The translations under genes were made by a program, and so were the position numbers. From Cristatella mucedo (Eukaryota > Bryozoa > Phylactolaemata > Cristatellidae): a DNA stretch of 64,000 nucleotides. The stretch lies in contig WPIO01000013.1 of NCBI GenBank assembly GCA_009760855.2, forward strand, positions 4,142,501 to 4,206,500, read 5' to 3'. Below the pieces are notes generated by a model, which had not been told where the DNA came from, ran no database searches, and saw nothing but the letters and a program-made list of their open reading frames with translations. Every line of letters begins with the position of its first letter. Position 1 is the stretch's first letter. Below, piece after piece: positions 30,770-43,044 of this stretch.

Positions 30770-31402
30770 CGCATCTCGACTTCTGTAATTCAGTATTTGC
30801 AGGTTTCATGGCCTATGCCAGACGATGCTTTCAGTTGTTACAAAAATCTACAGCCAGGCTTTTCTGTCAAGAGCTGCGAATTTTCCACATCCCACCGCTT
30901 CTCACCAACATGCACTGGTTTCCAATCAAGCAGCGTAGCGACCTCAAGGTTTTGTTGCTCATTTTTAGATGACTTCATTCTTTTGCTCCACCCTACTTAT
31001 TAGAACTACTTTCCAATCAGGATAGGCAGTGTACCACCCACTCTTCTGACTCAAGTCGTTTAGTTGTGGCCAGAATCAACCTCAAATCCTTTTAGAGACC
31101 GTGTCTGCTCCAAAAGCTTGGAACTCACTTGCGACTGACATCCTCACACCCCCTTACTTGACGACATTTAAACAGAAGTTCAAACGTACTGTTTCTAACA
31201 GCATCTGGTAGGTCCTTGTGATTTGTCCTTCGGATTCTTACGCCTGTTGATACTGTGCCTGTTGCCAATAACCATATTTACATGTGTGCTACCACTAACC
31301 ATATGGTCATGCTTCCTTTACAACATATGTTAAAGGCCTAGAAAGAGATTTAGTTCTCCGAGGTTGTCATACAAATGTGTCATTATCATTATTATTATTG
31401 TT
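30770..31402 (+). mobile_element. L2/CR1-type LINE 3' end, degraded
   Basis: The ORF relic includes 'STSVIQYLQVSWPMPDDAFS' and 'CTGFQSSSVATSRFCC' frames parallel to FSPTCTGYQSSNGSTSRFC. A 3' UTR and the tail CCTAGAAAGAGATTTAGTTC (about 31338) with TTATTATTATTG follow. Confidence 0.82.
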
Positions 31403-31448
31403 ATAAGATCAGTGAGCAGGCGATGTAGGAAGTAGATTCGGTGTATAG

Positions 31449-31606
31449 GGGCTGTGATAGCCTAGGAGGTAAGATGCTTGCTCTTCACGACAGAGTTTGT
31501 GGGTTCGAATCCTGCAATGGGGGATCCCTTATTGCCAACTGCAAGTGGTGATGATAGCCAACGAGGCTGTTCTGCTGCTATGCAAAATGAGGCTGTTAAA
31601 TCAGCT
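31449..31606 (+). mobile_element. tRNA-derived SINE, family S (subtype with TAGCCTAGGAGG)
   Basis: The head reads 'TGTGATAGCCTAGGAGGTAA', with B box 'GTGGGTTCGAATCCTGCAA' and the family body and end 'GAGGCTGTTAAATCAGCTGA'. Its anticodon-side differs from the 26785 type and matches those at 36252 and 51589. Confidence 0.88.
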
Positions 31607-31784
31607 GATATTAATTTTATTCTTTACAGTCTGGTAAGGGATTCCTCAGTTTGGCAGTGGTAATGTAGAAGGACCTGGTCTGAACGCGTGCTCCCTGGAG
31701 CTGTTTTACTTTCGAAAATAACCACCCTAGTGAAAATTGAAGCGTAGAATGTTTGGACAGGCAGCATAATTTTTTCTCACATGA

Positions 31785-31885
31785 ACCCTATGCTACTTTC
31801 TTTGTCGACTACGTTCCTGACTCAGCTATACTGCGCATATTATCTTTGATGAATAGATTATATCTGCTGGCTACCATATGCATGC
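31785..31885 (+). mobile_element. R1 repeat, diverged copy
   Basis: 'GACTACGTTCCTGACTCAGC' ... 'CTGCTGGCTACCATATGC' follow the same order as the R1 copies at 20385 and 32500. Confidence 0.5.
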
Positions 31886-32489
31886 AAAATCAATTTAGGC
31901 TGCAATTGTTTTCTAGGAACTTCTCTAGTGTAACACTCTTTCTTAGTCTTTTATAGCCTTTTGGTCTTACGGGCAAAGGTGCATACGCACTTGATGAATA
32001 AAATCTCTATTTACTTTAATGCCAACCACGTTAGTAATGCCAACATTTTGCTTGTGATGCTTATTATATTAATCTCCCTGATCAAATTCAGTTATTAATT
32101 GCAATTTAATTACACGATTTCTATCTTTTGTTGGTCGAGTCAAACCAATAGATGCTTTGAGCTCAAACGTACTCTGCAAAGCTAAGTTTTAAAGCAGTCA
32201 GGAAATTTCTGCTCTTGAGATGATGCGTGATTACGGTATCCACTTGGCTTATCTTGTTTTTTAACTGTCCCTTTTTTGAGATGTTTCCTTGTGGGGATTT
32301 CTCATTTCGAAACTGCACAAGCCTTCTAACGTCCAGCCGATGGTAGTAGTGTGGAGACCATCTTCGTAGCCCTCTCCCTAGACCGTACTACTGTCAGTCA
32401 GTACCGGCAGGATTGCCAAAAGATGCAATTCTTGCACAACGGTGACATATTCTTACATGTAGCCAACTCTAGCACATTTTTTTCTCAGC

Positions 32490-32625
32490 CATCCTGTGCT
32501 ACTTACAGGGTATATGCTACTCACTTTCTCGACGGTCCCCCTCCTGACTCTGCTTTGTTGCACAAGATGAATTATGTTGGCTACCGTATGTGCACTGAAA
32601 ACCGCTTATAGTTTGAGCTCTATAG
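32490..32625 (+). mobile_element. R1 repeat copy
   Basis: Carries 'CCTCCTGACTCTGCTTTGTT', 'ATGTTGGCTACCGTATGTGC' and 'ACTGAAAACCGCTTATAG', parallel to the reverse complement of 20500-20600. Confidence 0.6.
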
Positions 32626-32659
32626 AAACTCACAAAATCATGATATTCCTTTGGTCATT

Positions 32660-33470
32660 ATCAGTCTTTATTTAGTCGCCTTGACTTCTGTAACTCACTG
32701 CTTGGTGGCCTGCCGGCATGTGCAATCAGGTGCTTACAGCTGGTGCAAAACTTTACAGCTAGGCTTGTCTGTCGTGAGTGTTGCAGTTGCCTCATCACAC
32801 CACTTCTCGCCGACCTGCACTGGCTACCAGTCAAGCAATGGATCGACTTCAAGGTTTTGTCGCTCACTTTTAGGTCACTTCATTCTTTGGCTCCAGCCTA
32901 TCTCTTAGATCTACTCCCCCAGCAGGCCAAGCATCGTACTACCCGCTTTTCGGATCCACTCTTAGGTCACTTCATTCTTTGGCTCCAGCCTATCTCTTAG
33001 ATCTACTCCCCCAGCAGGCCAAGCATCGTACTACCCGCTTTTCGGAATCCAACAGTTGACCAATACCTCGTACAAACCTCAAATCCTTTGGAGACCGTGC
33101 ATTTAGTTCGTATGCTCCCAAAGCCTGGAACTCCCTCCCGACCTGCGTCAGAACATCCCCTGACCTGACCACATTTAAAAAGAACTTTAAAACACTTATT
33201 TTGGACAGCATTTAGTGGGTCCTTGTGATTCGTCCTTCATGTGCTGATGAGTACTGAAACTGTGCATGCTGCCACTAACCACACTTGCATGCTGACCCTG
33301 TGCATGTCACCCCTAACCATGTTATTCATGTTGTTTATCAAGCATGATATTACTCATCATTCAATCGCGTTTCCCTTTGCAGCAAAAATGTAAAGCGCCT
33401 AGAAAGAGATTCAGTTCTCTGAGGGTGCTTTATCAAGTGAATTGTTTTTATTATTATTATTATTATAACT
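32660..33470 (+). mobile_element. L2/CR1-type LINE 3' end, well preserved
   Basis: ORF text 'CNSLLGGLPACAIRCLQLVQ' shifted in frame, LADLHWLPVKQWIDFKVLSL, LAPAYLLDLLPQQAKHRTTR, then the full 3' UTR, hairpin (about 33395-33436) and TTATTATTATTATT tail. A 92-bp-period direct duplication breaks the ORF. Confidence 0.94.
32871..33046. repeat. 84-bp direct duplication with 8-bp spacer
   Basis: 32871-32954 and 32963-33046 are essentially identical. The spacer is TCCACTCT. It lies in the LINE ORF. Confidence 0.95.
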
Positions 33471-33494
33471 TTGCTGGGTTAGCGATAATTGATG

Positions 33495-33497
<3 letters not shown>

Positions 33498-33532
<35 letters not shown>

Positions 33533-33596
33533 GCACGCACGCACGCACGCACACACACACGCACACACACACACGCACGCACGCACACACGCACTA
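33498..33596. repeat. (CA)n/(CACG)n microsatellite
   Basis: CA repeats are interspersed with GCAC repeats over about 100 bp. Confidence 0.95.
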
Positions 33597-34548
33597 GTCT
33601 CTACCAGTGAGCTGTTATGCTCAGGCAGCGTGAGTGCTCGACATGCAGACACAGGCACGTGCTCTGGGCTCATGTGACAAATTGTCTCGGATTTTTTGAG
33701 ACTTGCATCCTGTGGTCGCATGTCACTATTTGAAGGAGTTGTCTGACTTCACTGACTGTGGCATGATAATAATAATAATAGCACATTTGTATGATCCCCC
33801 AACAGAGCATAGTCCCCTAGGCACTCAGCATACGTTGTTAAGGAAGTGTGTCCATTGGTTCGTGATCATTTTGTTTCCCATTCACACATCGGCACGGGAC
33901 GTTGTGGATGTGCTGCGTCGGTGCTGGAGCTGCCTAGGTGACATGTTCGTTGTCTCATAGAAAACAAGCTCAGTCATGGTTTACTAGCTCTTTACAAACC
34001 CAGCAGCTGGTTCAGCAGCTTGTTCATAGCTTTTCTTTACTCGTTCCTTAATAGTGGACTGGATGGATGTATGGCATGCCACCCTGGTTTCGCTACGGGG
34101 TAAGGGTGCTCACCTTTGGCAACCGAGGTCATGGGTGTGCTCAAGCCCTGCAGCACACGAAGAGCGACTGGATGGAGAACGAGTTCTTTTAGGGTGACAT
34201 GCAAATGAAGTGTATATTTGTATAGTGTCTTGCTGGGATGCTACCTGCAAGTGACCATTAGCTATAGAACGGTGGGAAGCAGAAGTACGTGTCCTGTGGA
34301 AAGCCACCAAGCAGCATTGAAACCATACAAGGACCTTGGTCACATTTTCTGTTCATTTGTTGTCTTGCATCGTTTTTTGCTTCTCATCTTTTCTGCAATT
34401 CATGCTGCAGCAGTAGATTGTACAAGTGGTAACTGTTGTGAGCTGCTTCCTCTTACGTTGGGATTCGTCGGATGACTTTAACTCGAATTGCTGAATCGCC
34501 CTTTGCTTGTCAGCAGCGCTGATTTGTGGCCCACATCTCTGAATGCAG
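33597..34548. other. No supported gene; possible SINE relic
   Basis: At 34085-34165 'GGTTTCGCTACGGGGTAAGG' followed by 'GTCATGGGTGTGCTCAAGCC' looks like a degraded tRNA-type head. Otherwise unassigned. Confidence 0.35.
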
Positions 34549-34642
34549 AAATTCGTTGAGCTACGTGAGAAGCGAGAGGCGATCACGAAAGGAAGCACAC
34601 AGCGTCGGATCGATCGACTGAAAGCAGACATCATTGCAACAG
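34549..34642 (+). CDS. FAM204A-like gene, exon with KFVELREKRE motif
   Basis: A 94-nt exon reads KFVELREKREAITKGSTQRR and then ten more charged residues. The acceptor is TCTCTGAATGCAG| and the donor is ACAG|GTAGGC, ending in phase 1. The motif KF.EL..K....K.ST..R corresponds to the 'W.KFQEL' region of vertebrate FAM204A (recalled, not searched). A stop at 34540-34542 closes the frame upstream. Either the exon begins at the acceptor, or translation starts at the ATG at 34543 and this is the first coding exon. The phase fits the next exon at 54153. Confidence 0.55.
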
Positions 34643-35177
34643 GTAGGCAGCTATTTACCATGTGAATTTTCTTTAAATCTCCGGTGGCTTTCTATAGTGA
34701 GACCAAAGCGATGTACTGTACATCCGGAGCTATGACTATATGGCTTGGAGCCTCTTGTGCCATGCCTTCATGTAGGCGATTAGCGTTTTTTCTTGTATTG
34801 CTTCTGCAGATGCTGTGAATGCAAATAGAGAGGAAAAATCAGGCATGTTGCAAAGTATGTGCAGTGTCGTTTTCTGTCTTATTCTTGTGCATCCTTCGGA
34901 GGGTACATTACATGATTGCCTATTCAGCATAGGCTTGGCGTTTGGTGTAGCATGGTCAGCTGAATATTCTTTAGGCTGCAATCTGTGTAATATTATCACA
35001 AGCCAGAGTGCCTTTCACGTGTCATGCAATGGTAACTCGAGACAGGTTATAGCAACTACGATTGTGAGCAAGTAAACGTCTGGCTTTGAATCGAAACTTT
35101 GTAATTTAGTAGTACTTAGTACTTAGTAATAGCTGAGTGCTTCAGCCATAAACTTGCTGTGTTATTGGCCCCTGGGT

Positions 35178-35310
35178 CTTAGGTAAGCACTAAGGGGCTG
35201 TTTTTTGCGCTTCACAACCCCAGTCGTGGGTTCGAGTGTACTGTGGGTACACATTTTGTTGCCGTCTGCCAGTGGGTGTCAAAGCTGCCAAGGCTCTTCT
35301 GCCGCAGTTT
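35178..35310 (+). mobile_element. tRNA-derived SINE, family S, degraded
   Basis: 'GGTAAGCACTAAGGGGCTG', B box 'GTGGGTTCGAGTGTACTGTG', 'GTCTGCCAGTGGGTGTCAAA' and 'GGCTCTTCTGCCGCAGTTTA' follow the family order. A G17 run follows at 35331. Confidence 0.65.
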
Positions 35311-35889
35311 AAGTGCCACTGCCGATCAGCGGGGGGGGGGGGGGGGTCTTAATTTTGGTGCTTAGTCTGTCTTGCATCTTAGCTGAAGTCTTGCAATTTT
35401 AGCTTCGTATCTTATCTTACACGGGTTAAAGTGCTGTCATCACATTGATTGAACAGTCGTAGCAGAGTCATGGGATATTCACTCATTACATAGCATGGGC
35501 ACGTGCTGCAGCGCCCATTTGCCGCAATGGACAGTTACAACGAATGAGCCTAAAGGCTGCCGACTTACAGCAGGGCGATCAAATCCCCGCGTGCCTGTCT
35601 TTAACTAGAACGCTTGCGTGAGTCGCGCTGTTGATGACCTGCTATTAGTGCACCCTAGGATCACTGGAGTTCATTGTGCCGATCACGAACAGCAAGAACT
35701 GCAGCATACTAATAAGCAACCACAGCAATGTGGTTGATGAGGATTGATGAGGCCACAGTACTTTCAGGCTAAAATTCTCCAATTGGCAGTTGTGCTAAAG
35801 CTCCCCAAGATGCGTACTAGTATTTGTTAGGCTCGAAGAAGTGTATAGAACAGCAGTAAAGACTTCTTACTCGGTATTAAGTATGCCTG

Positions 35890-35970
35890 CCTTGGTTTTG
35901 ATCATGCTTCAATTGCAGCAGATTTGAAGTGCCTAGAAAGAGATTGAGTTCTCTGAGCGCTATAATAAAT

Positions 35971-36002
<32 letters not shown>
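35890..36002 (+). mobile_element. LINE 3' tail only
   Basis: 'GCAGCAGATTTGAAGTGCC', 'AGAAAGAGATTGAGTTCTCT', 'GAGCGCT' and a long (ATT)n tail. No ORF is recognisable upstream. Confidence 0.85.
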
Positions 36003-36251
36003 TGTGATGATTGCCTATTCCTAGCTGACTATTGGCACTGCTGCCAGCTTCTAAACTGTGTCGTGCAGTGTCGAGTCCCACGGCATTTCAAGGTGGTCTA
36101 AACGATCATCTGCCGGGGCAAAAGTAATGCGACTGGGCCAACCCATGCCGATTATCGGCAAGTCGTAAAAGTATTTTCCTAGCCTGGATCATTGTCCTGC
36201 TGATATATACACATTTTCCCAAATTAAATAAAATTAAATGTTAGCTGTCGT

Positions 36252-36413
36252 AAGCTGATTTAACAGACCCATCGGCATAGCGGCAGAAGAGCCTTATCGG
36301 CTATGGCCACCCCTTGCAGTTGGCAATACAGGATCGCCCAAATGCAGGATTCGAACCCAGACCTCAGTCGTGAAGAGTGAGAGCATGCTACCTCCTGGGC
36401 TATCACGGCCCCC
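36252..36413 (-). mobile_element. tRNA-derived SINE, family S
   Basis: The minus strand has 'GTGATAGCCCAGGAGGTAGC', the B box 'GGGTTCGAATCCTGCAT' and the family body and end (GGTCTGTTAAATCAGCTTA). Confidence 0.88.
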
Positions 36414-37880
36414 AAAGACTTGTGGCAGACAGAATTCCCGCAGCTGTGTTCAGAGGCACACTGAGGAGTGTAGAGCTGGTAGTCCACGATACCACGAGCA
36501 GCAGCAGCAGCAGCAACCGATACCGGCACAGGAAAAGTAGCCCCGAACCCCGATTCCGCCACTGCCGATTTTCACAGAATGCTGCCGGTGGTCTTCTAGT
36601 TACTCTTTGCCTTTTATTCGGCAAGGTAGAGGCAACGTTTTTTTGTCCCCAGCGAGCAGAAATTTACTCTCTTTGCCGGTCCAACATATCGAGTGCCAAC
36701 CATCAACCTTCAACCATCCAGTTGGCATGACAGGCCTGCAGTGCAGTTTCACCCGACTTCTAGCAATCACTGCCACAGCGCCTGTTGGGCCGAACTTGTT
36801 CTTTTGATTAGACATACCTTCAGGTTTAATAGTTGGAACCCGGCGAGTCAGGTGGTATCCGTTTGTACTAGTGCCTACCTCGTTGCAAATTGTGAGTACA
36901 CAAAGACCTGTCCAATGGCTTCAGTGCCATATTGGTTGTCACTCATGGCTTAAAGCTTTCCAGTATGTTAGGTTAATGGGGTGGTCGAGCCCTGGCACAG
37001 TACTGTGGGAATTCGGTGAAAATCAATGCCTGCTTACCAGCTGCAATGACTGCAAATGACGGCTCAGTGTCCTCCTGTCTTACCTACATTGGACCTCGGA
37101 TTGAAGCCTGATATCTTAAATTGCTTGATAATAGAACTGAACGTCTGCTCGTAGCGAACGTTAAACATGTTGGTGGAATCTACGAATAAGTTTGTTTGAG
37201 CAGTTAGGCAGCTGTGAGACTGTCGTCTGTTAAATATTTGCTATTAAATATGAGCGTTTCTTCGATGATCGCTCGGTTGTCCACAGACTGTGGATCAGTT
37301 TTTGTTTGGGCACCATTTCCAGAATTAGGGCTACTGCTACATTGGCCAGCTACCACTCATATACCAGTTTCCCAATGCTACCTACATTGCTCTGCTATGC
37401 TTTATTAAAGTGGCAGCCAAAAACGTGCTGCCGTTTGTTCTGAATATGACCATGGCACTGATTTATAATATGAAGGCTTAGCCTTATTTAGCCACTAATG
37501 AAGAAACTGGGGTGGCTGCTGGTCGAACAGGGAATGTGAGCCAATATTTTCAATCCGATTTTTAAGGCCTGTCCCGGTTTGGCTCCTCTCCTCCATTGGT
37601 AACGGTTAAGAATATCTCGTCCTGTGGCGTGCAACACAATTGTCTTAATTCTCCCCATCTAGGATCGGTACTGTCATAATCTGGATCTTTTCACTGCCTT
37701 CAATTGCACGTCTGCAAAACGCCTCCGATTGGCTTCGACTCTTAAGCTGCATTTACACTGTACATGATACAACATCTGTATGACCATCTCTTTAAGTAGC
37801 AAGATTTTCAAAGGAATTTGATCAAGATAATCAAAGAGCATCATGAACGTCAGAGAAAGTTAGGTGAGTTGGTCATTAAA
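36414..37880. other. No supported exon
   Basis: A short AGC run occurs at 36500-36518. The 37500-37800 stretch may be LINE-derived, because it precedes a LINE tail, but no ORF text survives. Confidence 0.35.
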
Positions 37881-37884
37881 AAAG

Positions 37885-37978
37885 CTTGATTTCCTTTGCA
37901 GTAAATGTAAAGCACCTAGAAAGAGATTTAGTTCTCTGAGGGCGCTTAATCAAGTGTATTATTATTGTTATTCTTGTT
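37885..37978 (+). mobile_element. LINE 3' tail
   Basis: 'CCTTTGCAGTAAATGTAAAG', 'CACCTAGAAAGAGATTTAG', 'GAGGGCGCTTAATCAAG' and an (ATT)n-like tail. Confidence 0.88.
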
Positions 37979-38699
37979 AAGTAAATGTAGCTTTATTTGC
38001 TAATGTGCTCCTGGTGCCAAAATTCTGCTCTGTGCATTTATGCTAGCAGTGCCAGAGTCACTTTGTCGATCGTTATCAAGTATTTGCTTGGGGAGGTATT
38101 TCTCAAGGCTTACTGGTGTTATTTACGTTGTTTACTTAAGTTACTCAGGAGTTAACATAGTCGAACATGGCTGCCATCTCGATAGCTTTATACAACCTAA
38201 CTCGCTAGACCATTTGATCGTGTGCATCTATCTTCAAGGCTGTGTGTACATATAATTTACCAACCGCGTGTAGCGACATGAAGAGAGATGGAATCAAATC
38301 CTAGCTATTTCTCCTTTGAGTGCAAAGCTTGTCTGATAGATTTTGATGGAGTGTTGGAGTCATCGTCGTCAGCTTGCCGGCTCTGAGTAGTGCCATTGGG
38401 GTTTGCAGGTGATGGCCCAGCCTGGCCATTAATCTATTAATCACAGCATGTATCCTGCTCATAATTTTCCTTCATTTGTATGTGCCGGGACGGCTTGGTG
38501 AATTACAGAGCAATCAATTCTCCACATCATGGGTAAAATGGGTTGCTGCCGTGATCAATAATTGATGCTGCATGAAAAATTAAAGGCAATTGTATCCTCA
38601 ACCCTAATCTTTTTGTGCGTGCTTTTTCCCATGCACGGTGGACCTATGCTGCTAGAGAATGAATCACAGCTGCAAAGAATGACGTTAATCAGATGTGTA

Positions 38700-38787
38700 T
38701 CGCTTTGCAGCAAATGTAAAGTGCCCGGAAATAGATTAAGCTCTTCGAGAGTGCTTTACGATTGTATTGTTATTATTATTATTGTAG
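38700..38787 (+). mobile_element. LINE 3' tail, diverged
   Basis: 'GCTTTGCAGCAAATGTAAAG' 'TGCCCGGAAATAGATTAAGC' ... 'GTGCTTTACG' and a TTATTATTATTATTG tail. Confidence 0.85.
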
Positions 38788-38869
38788 ATGTGACTAGGCA
38801 AATTAATGGTGTATGTCCTTCTGACACTCGGTCTCATTATCTTTCATGCTCACTGCCTCTTGATGTCTC

Positions 38870-39300
38870 TCTCTTTTGACATCTTTCCTGATCTCTCTCT
38901 CTCTCTCTCTCTCCCCTTATCTTCTTTCTCTCCATTTGTGTGTGTGTATCTCTCGATCAGTCTCACTCTTTATCTATTTATCCTTCTCTCTAGTCACTCT
39001 CGCAGCCACGTGTTTTCTCAGACTATTTGTCTGTCTCTATCCATTTTCCTTAACTCTCTTTATCCCAGTGTATCTCTGCCTATCTGTCTCTCTTGTCTCA
39101 CCCTCGTTGTTTTGCTATTTGCTTACATCTCTCACTCTCTGTCTTGCCTCCGTCATCCTTCTTTTTTCTCTCTCTCTCCTTCCCTCCCTACCTCTCTCCC
39201 TCCCTCTCTCCCTCTCTCTCTCTCTTCCTCTGTCAACATGTGTGCATGTCTCTCTTCCTTTCTCCACGTCTCTCTGTCTGTCTTCAATCGTTGCTCCAGC
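38870..39300. repeat. Imperfect CT-rich (pyrimidine) tract
   Basis: Mostly TCTC and CCTC words with a few TGTG interruptions. The open frames through it are low-complexity artefacts. Confidence 0.9.
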
Positions 39301-42300
39301 TGTAAATAATAAATATATAAAGTTTGTTGTGCTCAATATCCTTTGGAATGACGGAGCTGACTGCATGTAGTTTGCCTATCGGAGATGATCAAGCTAAAAG
39401 CGATACAGAGTCACTTGGCCATACCAAGATACTCACATTTTACGTTTGTTTATACTGTCCAGAGAGATCCAACCAGCTTGTGACATTGCCAATCTTAATA
39501 AAATATTGTGAAATATTTTATTAATGCTCCCCTGACTGCCAAGCTTTTTTCAATCAAGTCTCTTGTGTATTTGGATCGCTCTGTCATAAGAACCATGTGC
39601 TAGACTAGATTTATGACCGGAAATAACTGTTAGTAAGATCAGGACATTCTAGTGGCCTGCTTACTTGTGCCATAGAGTGCAGATATCGAGGACTGTGAGT
39701 CGAAAGATCTGCTTGGCCCGTTATCCCAGGCTCACACCGAATTTGGATCACGATTGTGTTCCCTCTAATGCTTTGGAAGACCGGTTACGGTAAGCATTTG
39801 GCAAGTGAGCAGATAAATCTATTGAGAGCACAGTTTGGTCACTGCTGTGCTGACGATTTCACAACTGATGACATGAGTAATTGGGCTTCGAGAAAAATGG
39901 CAAGAAAACTGGCTATCCAGTTTGACAGATGTTCTATCCTGTCGGATTGCATGAGATGAAGAATGCTGAAAGCCGTCGTAAGCAGAACAGAAATCTGCCA
40001 AGCAACCTTGATTGTACACTTATGCAAGCAGATGCACTAGGATGTGTCTTGCCATGTGGATCCAGAACTTGGGTCAGTCGTTATTACTGACAGGTCATAG
40101 GAGCAACCTAAGTGTAGACAAAAAACTGAGCTTCTGAGTCTTGGAATCATACATTTTTAGCTAAGGCTGTTCTTGCACTACACTGGCAGGCATTGCAAAT
40201 TTGATATTAATGGAAGTTTGACTGCAGTCCAACTTGCTCATAATATCTGCCTCGAGGCAGTTGACAGCATTGGTCGGGGTATTCTGGAGCCATCGTTGAT
40301 CATGGGAGCATGACGATCACGACACAACTTCCTGGCTCAAGTTTAAGCAAATGTCCAATGTCTATGATAGTCTTGGCCCCAAATCTCGAACAGACCCAGA
40401 TCCGGACAGACAGGTCCTCACTTTCATCTGAAACTGTACCACTCGCCATAGAGTTTTCTGATGGTTCGCGGGCTGCTCAAGTAAGCAGCTGAATAATAGT
40501 CGTTCAACGAGTGTGTTCCAACTCCGAAAGGTCTGCTAGTTTGCTTCTTGTTCTTTCTACAAATTAATTATATTTTTTATAATTTTCATCGCTGCTGAGC
40601 CGCACTGACTTGCCGAGCTGTTACTGACAAGCTGGTGGCACAAAGTTTTGCCAAGTTTGATCGTGATCATTGGAGGGGGATGAGTAAATGATTGCTGAGG
40701 CGTTCGAGAAATTGCAGCATGCTTCAGTTGTCCGCAAAGCTGCCAATGGTCGCGCAGGCCTGGCAGCTGTCGAGCTGTGGTACATGGCTTGTATGTCCAG
40801 TGTTTAGCCGGTGCTGCCTGTGTTGCAAGCGAATGGCATCGAATTCTGTGACACCGATGAAACAGCATTCAAAGGTCAGCACAGCAATGCCAGCTGGCTG
40901 ACGCCTGAGTCTTTTCCAATGTAAACAGCTTGCCGGAGGCTATTTTAATCGCGATGGCATTCACCTGCTCAGGTAACTTCGTGCTAGCCTACACGAGAGC
41001 AAGCCCGCTCGTGCAGGCTAGCACGTGTGGAAACAAATTCACGGTCATTTCTATGCGAAGCAGCCTACACATTTTGTCGAGCTCTCCCGGGCATTATTTC
41101 ACCCACATCGATGCACTTTTTTTTGACACTTTGGAGATTCATTGGCGTAGCAGACCAGTTGCAAAGTGATGGAGCAACTGCTTTGGAATGTGCAAACAGC
41201 TCATCTAAAGGGATAGTGTGGAGAAGCGACGATGCACCTCACCCGAGTGCCCCCCCATTTCGTCTCTGCTTCCACCCTTTTGTTTGTTGAGTGCATTGCC
41301 TAGCTGGGTTTCTCAGTTTGTTGTTGTTTTTGTCCACGAGCGTCATCCTACAGTTTTTTTTTGAGCTACCAGCCCACATCGCATCGAGATGATTTCGAGA
41401 TGATTTCACATCATCCTTGAACCTTGACAATCGCGATTCTCTAGGCATGCAATCGGAGGCAAGGCTTGCTCATTGGCAGACCAAAGTCATTCGTTGGCAA
41501 GGGCTACAGACCGGTGTGCTGCTGTCTCCTCGTTAATCACACACTCGAACGATTTATAAAAAGTCGTCATAATTTTGATTACGTCAGCAAAAAAGCCGGG
41601 CAAATAACAGCAGCCTCGTCGTCGGCAAACTTCACTCTTCACGTCGCCTAAACCCAAAAGAGCCCAGCATTCTGGAATCGGAAGACGTGGCACTTGGCCG
41701 CTAGCGGCAGCGATCTCGATGGGCAGATTGAGGAGGACTGTGCTACTCCTGTACTGCAGCCCCAGCTGCAGCCCGCCGTTTTCCAAAGCTCGCACTGAGC
41801 TTCCTCAATCAGACGCCCGAGGTGCATCGAAGGGGTTAAAGATGGCGCAAGCAGCCGGACGCATCCAGCTTCGAGGGCATCTTACTTACCTTTAAGATAA
41901 GATGGGGTAAGAGTATAGAGTGTACGGTGCTATTTCTGATTACCCCTTGCCCTTTCCTTCCTAACGTTGTCCCTTCAGGCTGGGAGCATCTGTCCTGCGA
42001 TCAGTTGCCACATTTTCTCGGCGATTCATCGAGTGTTATCTTGAAGGCGAACGTCAAAGTCTGTCCTCTGTCGTTACATCGTTAACTGTGTGTTGCCCAC
42101 TTTTTTCTTCCGGGGGCAGACCGTAGGCAAACTTAGCCCCGACGAATTGACGCGTGCTGTTTGCGAACAGGCTTCTTGTTTTTCAGGACAACTCTAGTAC
42201 TAGTGGCTGTTGCTTGCTTGCCTTTCCGGCATGCTAGCATCGATGGCTGGCGGGAGAGGTGGCTCGATGCTCGAGACGTCAGTCTGTCTGTCTGTCTGCC

Positions 42301-43040
42301 GTCTGTCTGTGCGTCTCTTGTCGAAAGGCATCTCTTCTCTGCCCACTATTTCCGAAAGGTAATTGAAAATGGTGTCTGGAGTGAGTCCCCGGGCGGGGTA
42401 TGCTTGCCTAGCAGCAATCCTGACAAGTCAGCAGGCGTGCCTTGGTGGCTGTGGTGGCGGCAGGTGGCATCGACGAGCGTGCTGCTAGCTGTGCCATGTC
42501 TTTAGCTTAAGTGCCTTTTCTTGGTCGGTAGGCATAATGCAAATACCGTGACGGCTACTCGATGATGCTTCCTTGTGGACGTCACGACGGTGTGCCTTTT
42601 TCAGAGTGCGTCTGCGATCGGGCATCCAGGGTGGCGTGCATTTGGCGGCATGCCTGCAATGTCGCTGTCGTCGGTGAAATGGGCGGTCGCGCGAGACGTC
42701 GGTGGCAGCGTGAGCATGCTCACGCATGCCCGCGCGATGCTTAAGCGTGTTTGCTAGCTCGACCCGGCTGCACATATAGGACGTTTTGTCCAAGGAGGCC
42801 ACTCGGAGAGCTCGATTAATTTTATTCGCGGTTAGGTTCGCAGACAGATGGCCGCTGCTGCATGACCGATTTGATCGCTGAGCTTGCGCCCACCTCGTTC
42901 CTACGAGCGCTGGGACTCTCGTGCACAGCCGAGCAGGTCCGAGCCACCTGCCCCCCACCGCCCCACCCCCTTCTTCTGCGCCCCACTTCGTCGGTCGTTC
43001 TTCAAAGCGAAGCTTGCCAGTGAGTCCGCTCCGGCTGCAA
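39301..43040. other. No recognised gene or repeat except a hairpin
   Basis: A long stretch with no family that I recognise. It may contain old, unrecognisable mobile-element sequence. The inverted repeat at 40980-41025 is listed separately. Confidence 0.35.
40980..41025. repeat. Inverted repeat, 18-bp arms (17/18), 10-nt loop
   Basis: CGTGCTAGCCTACACGAG (40980-40997) pairs with 41008-41025 with one mismatch around the loop AGCAAGCCCG. Confidence 0.9.
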
Positions 43041-43044
43041 TTCT

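Noticed and set aside
33344-33721. Short direct repeats that might suggest a CRISPR array
   Set aside because: Simple CA/CACG repeats without spacers; no CRISPR structure anywhere in the window.
38806-39370. Two ORFs of about 165 codons, Ser/Leu-rich
   Set aside because: Generated by the CT-rich tract; low-complexity translation only.
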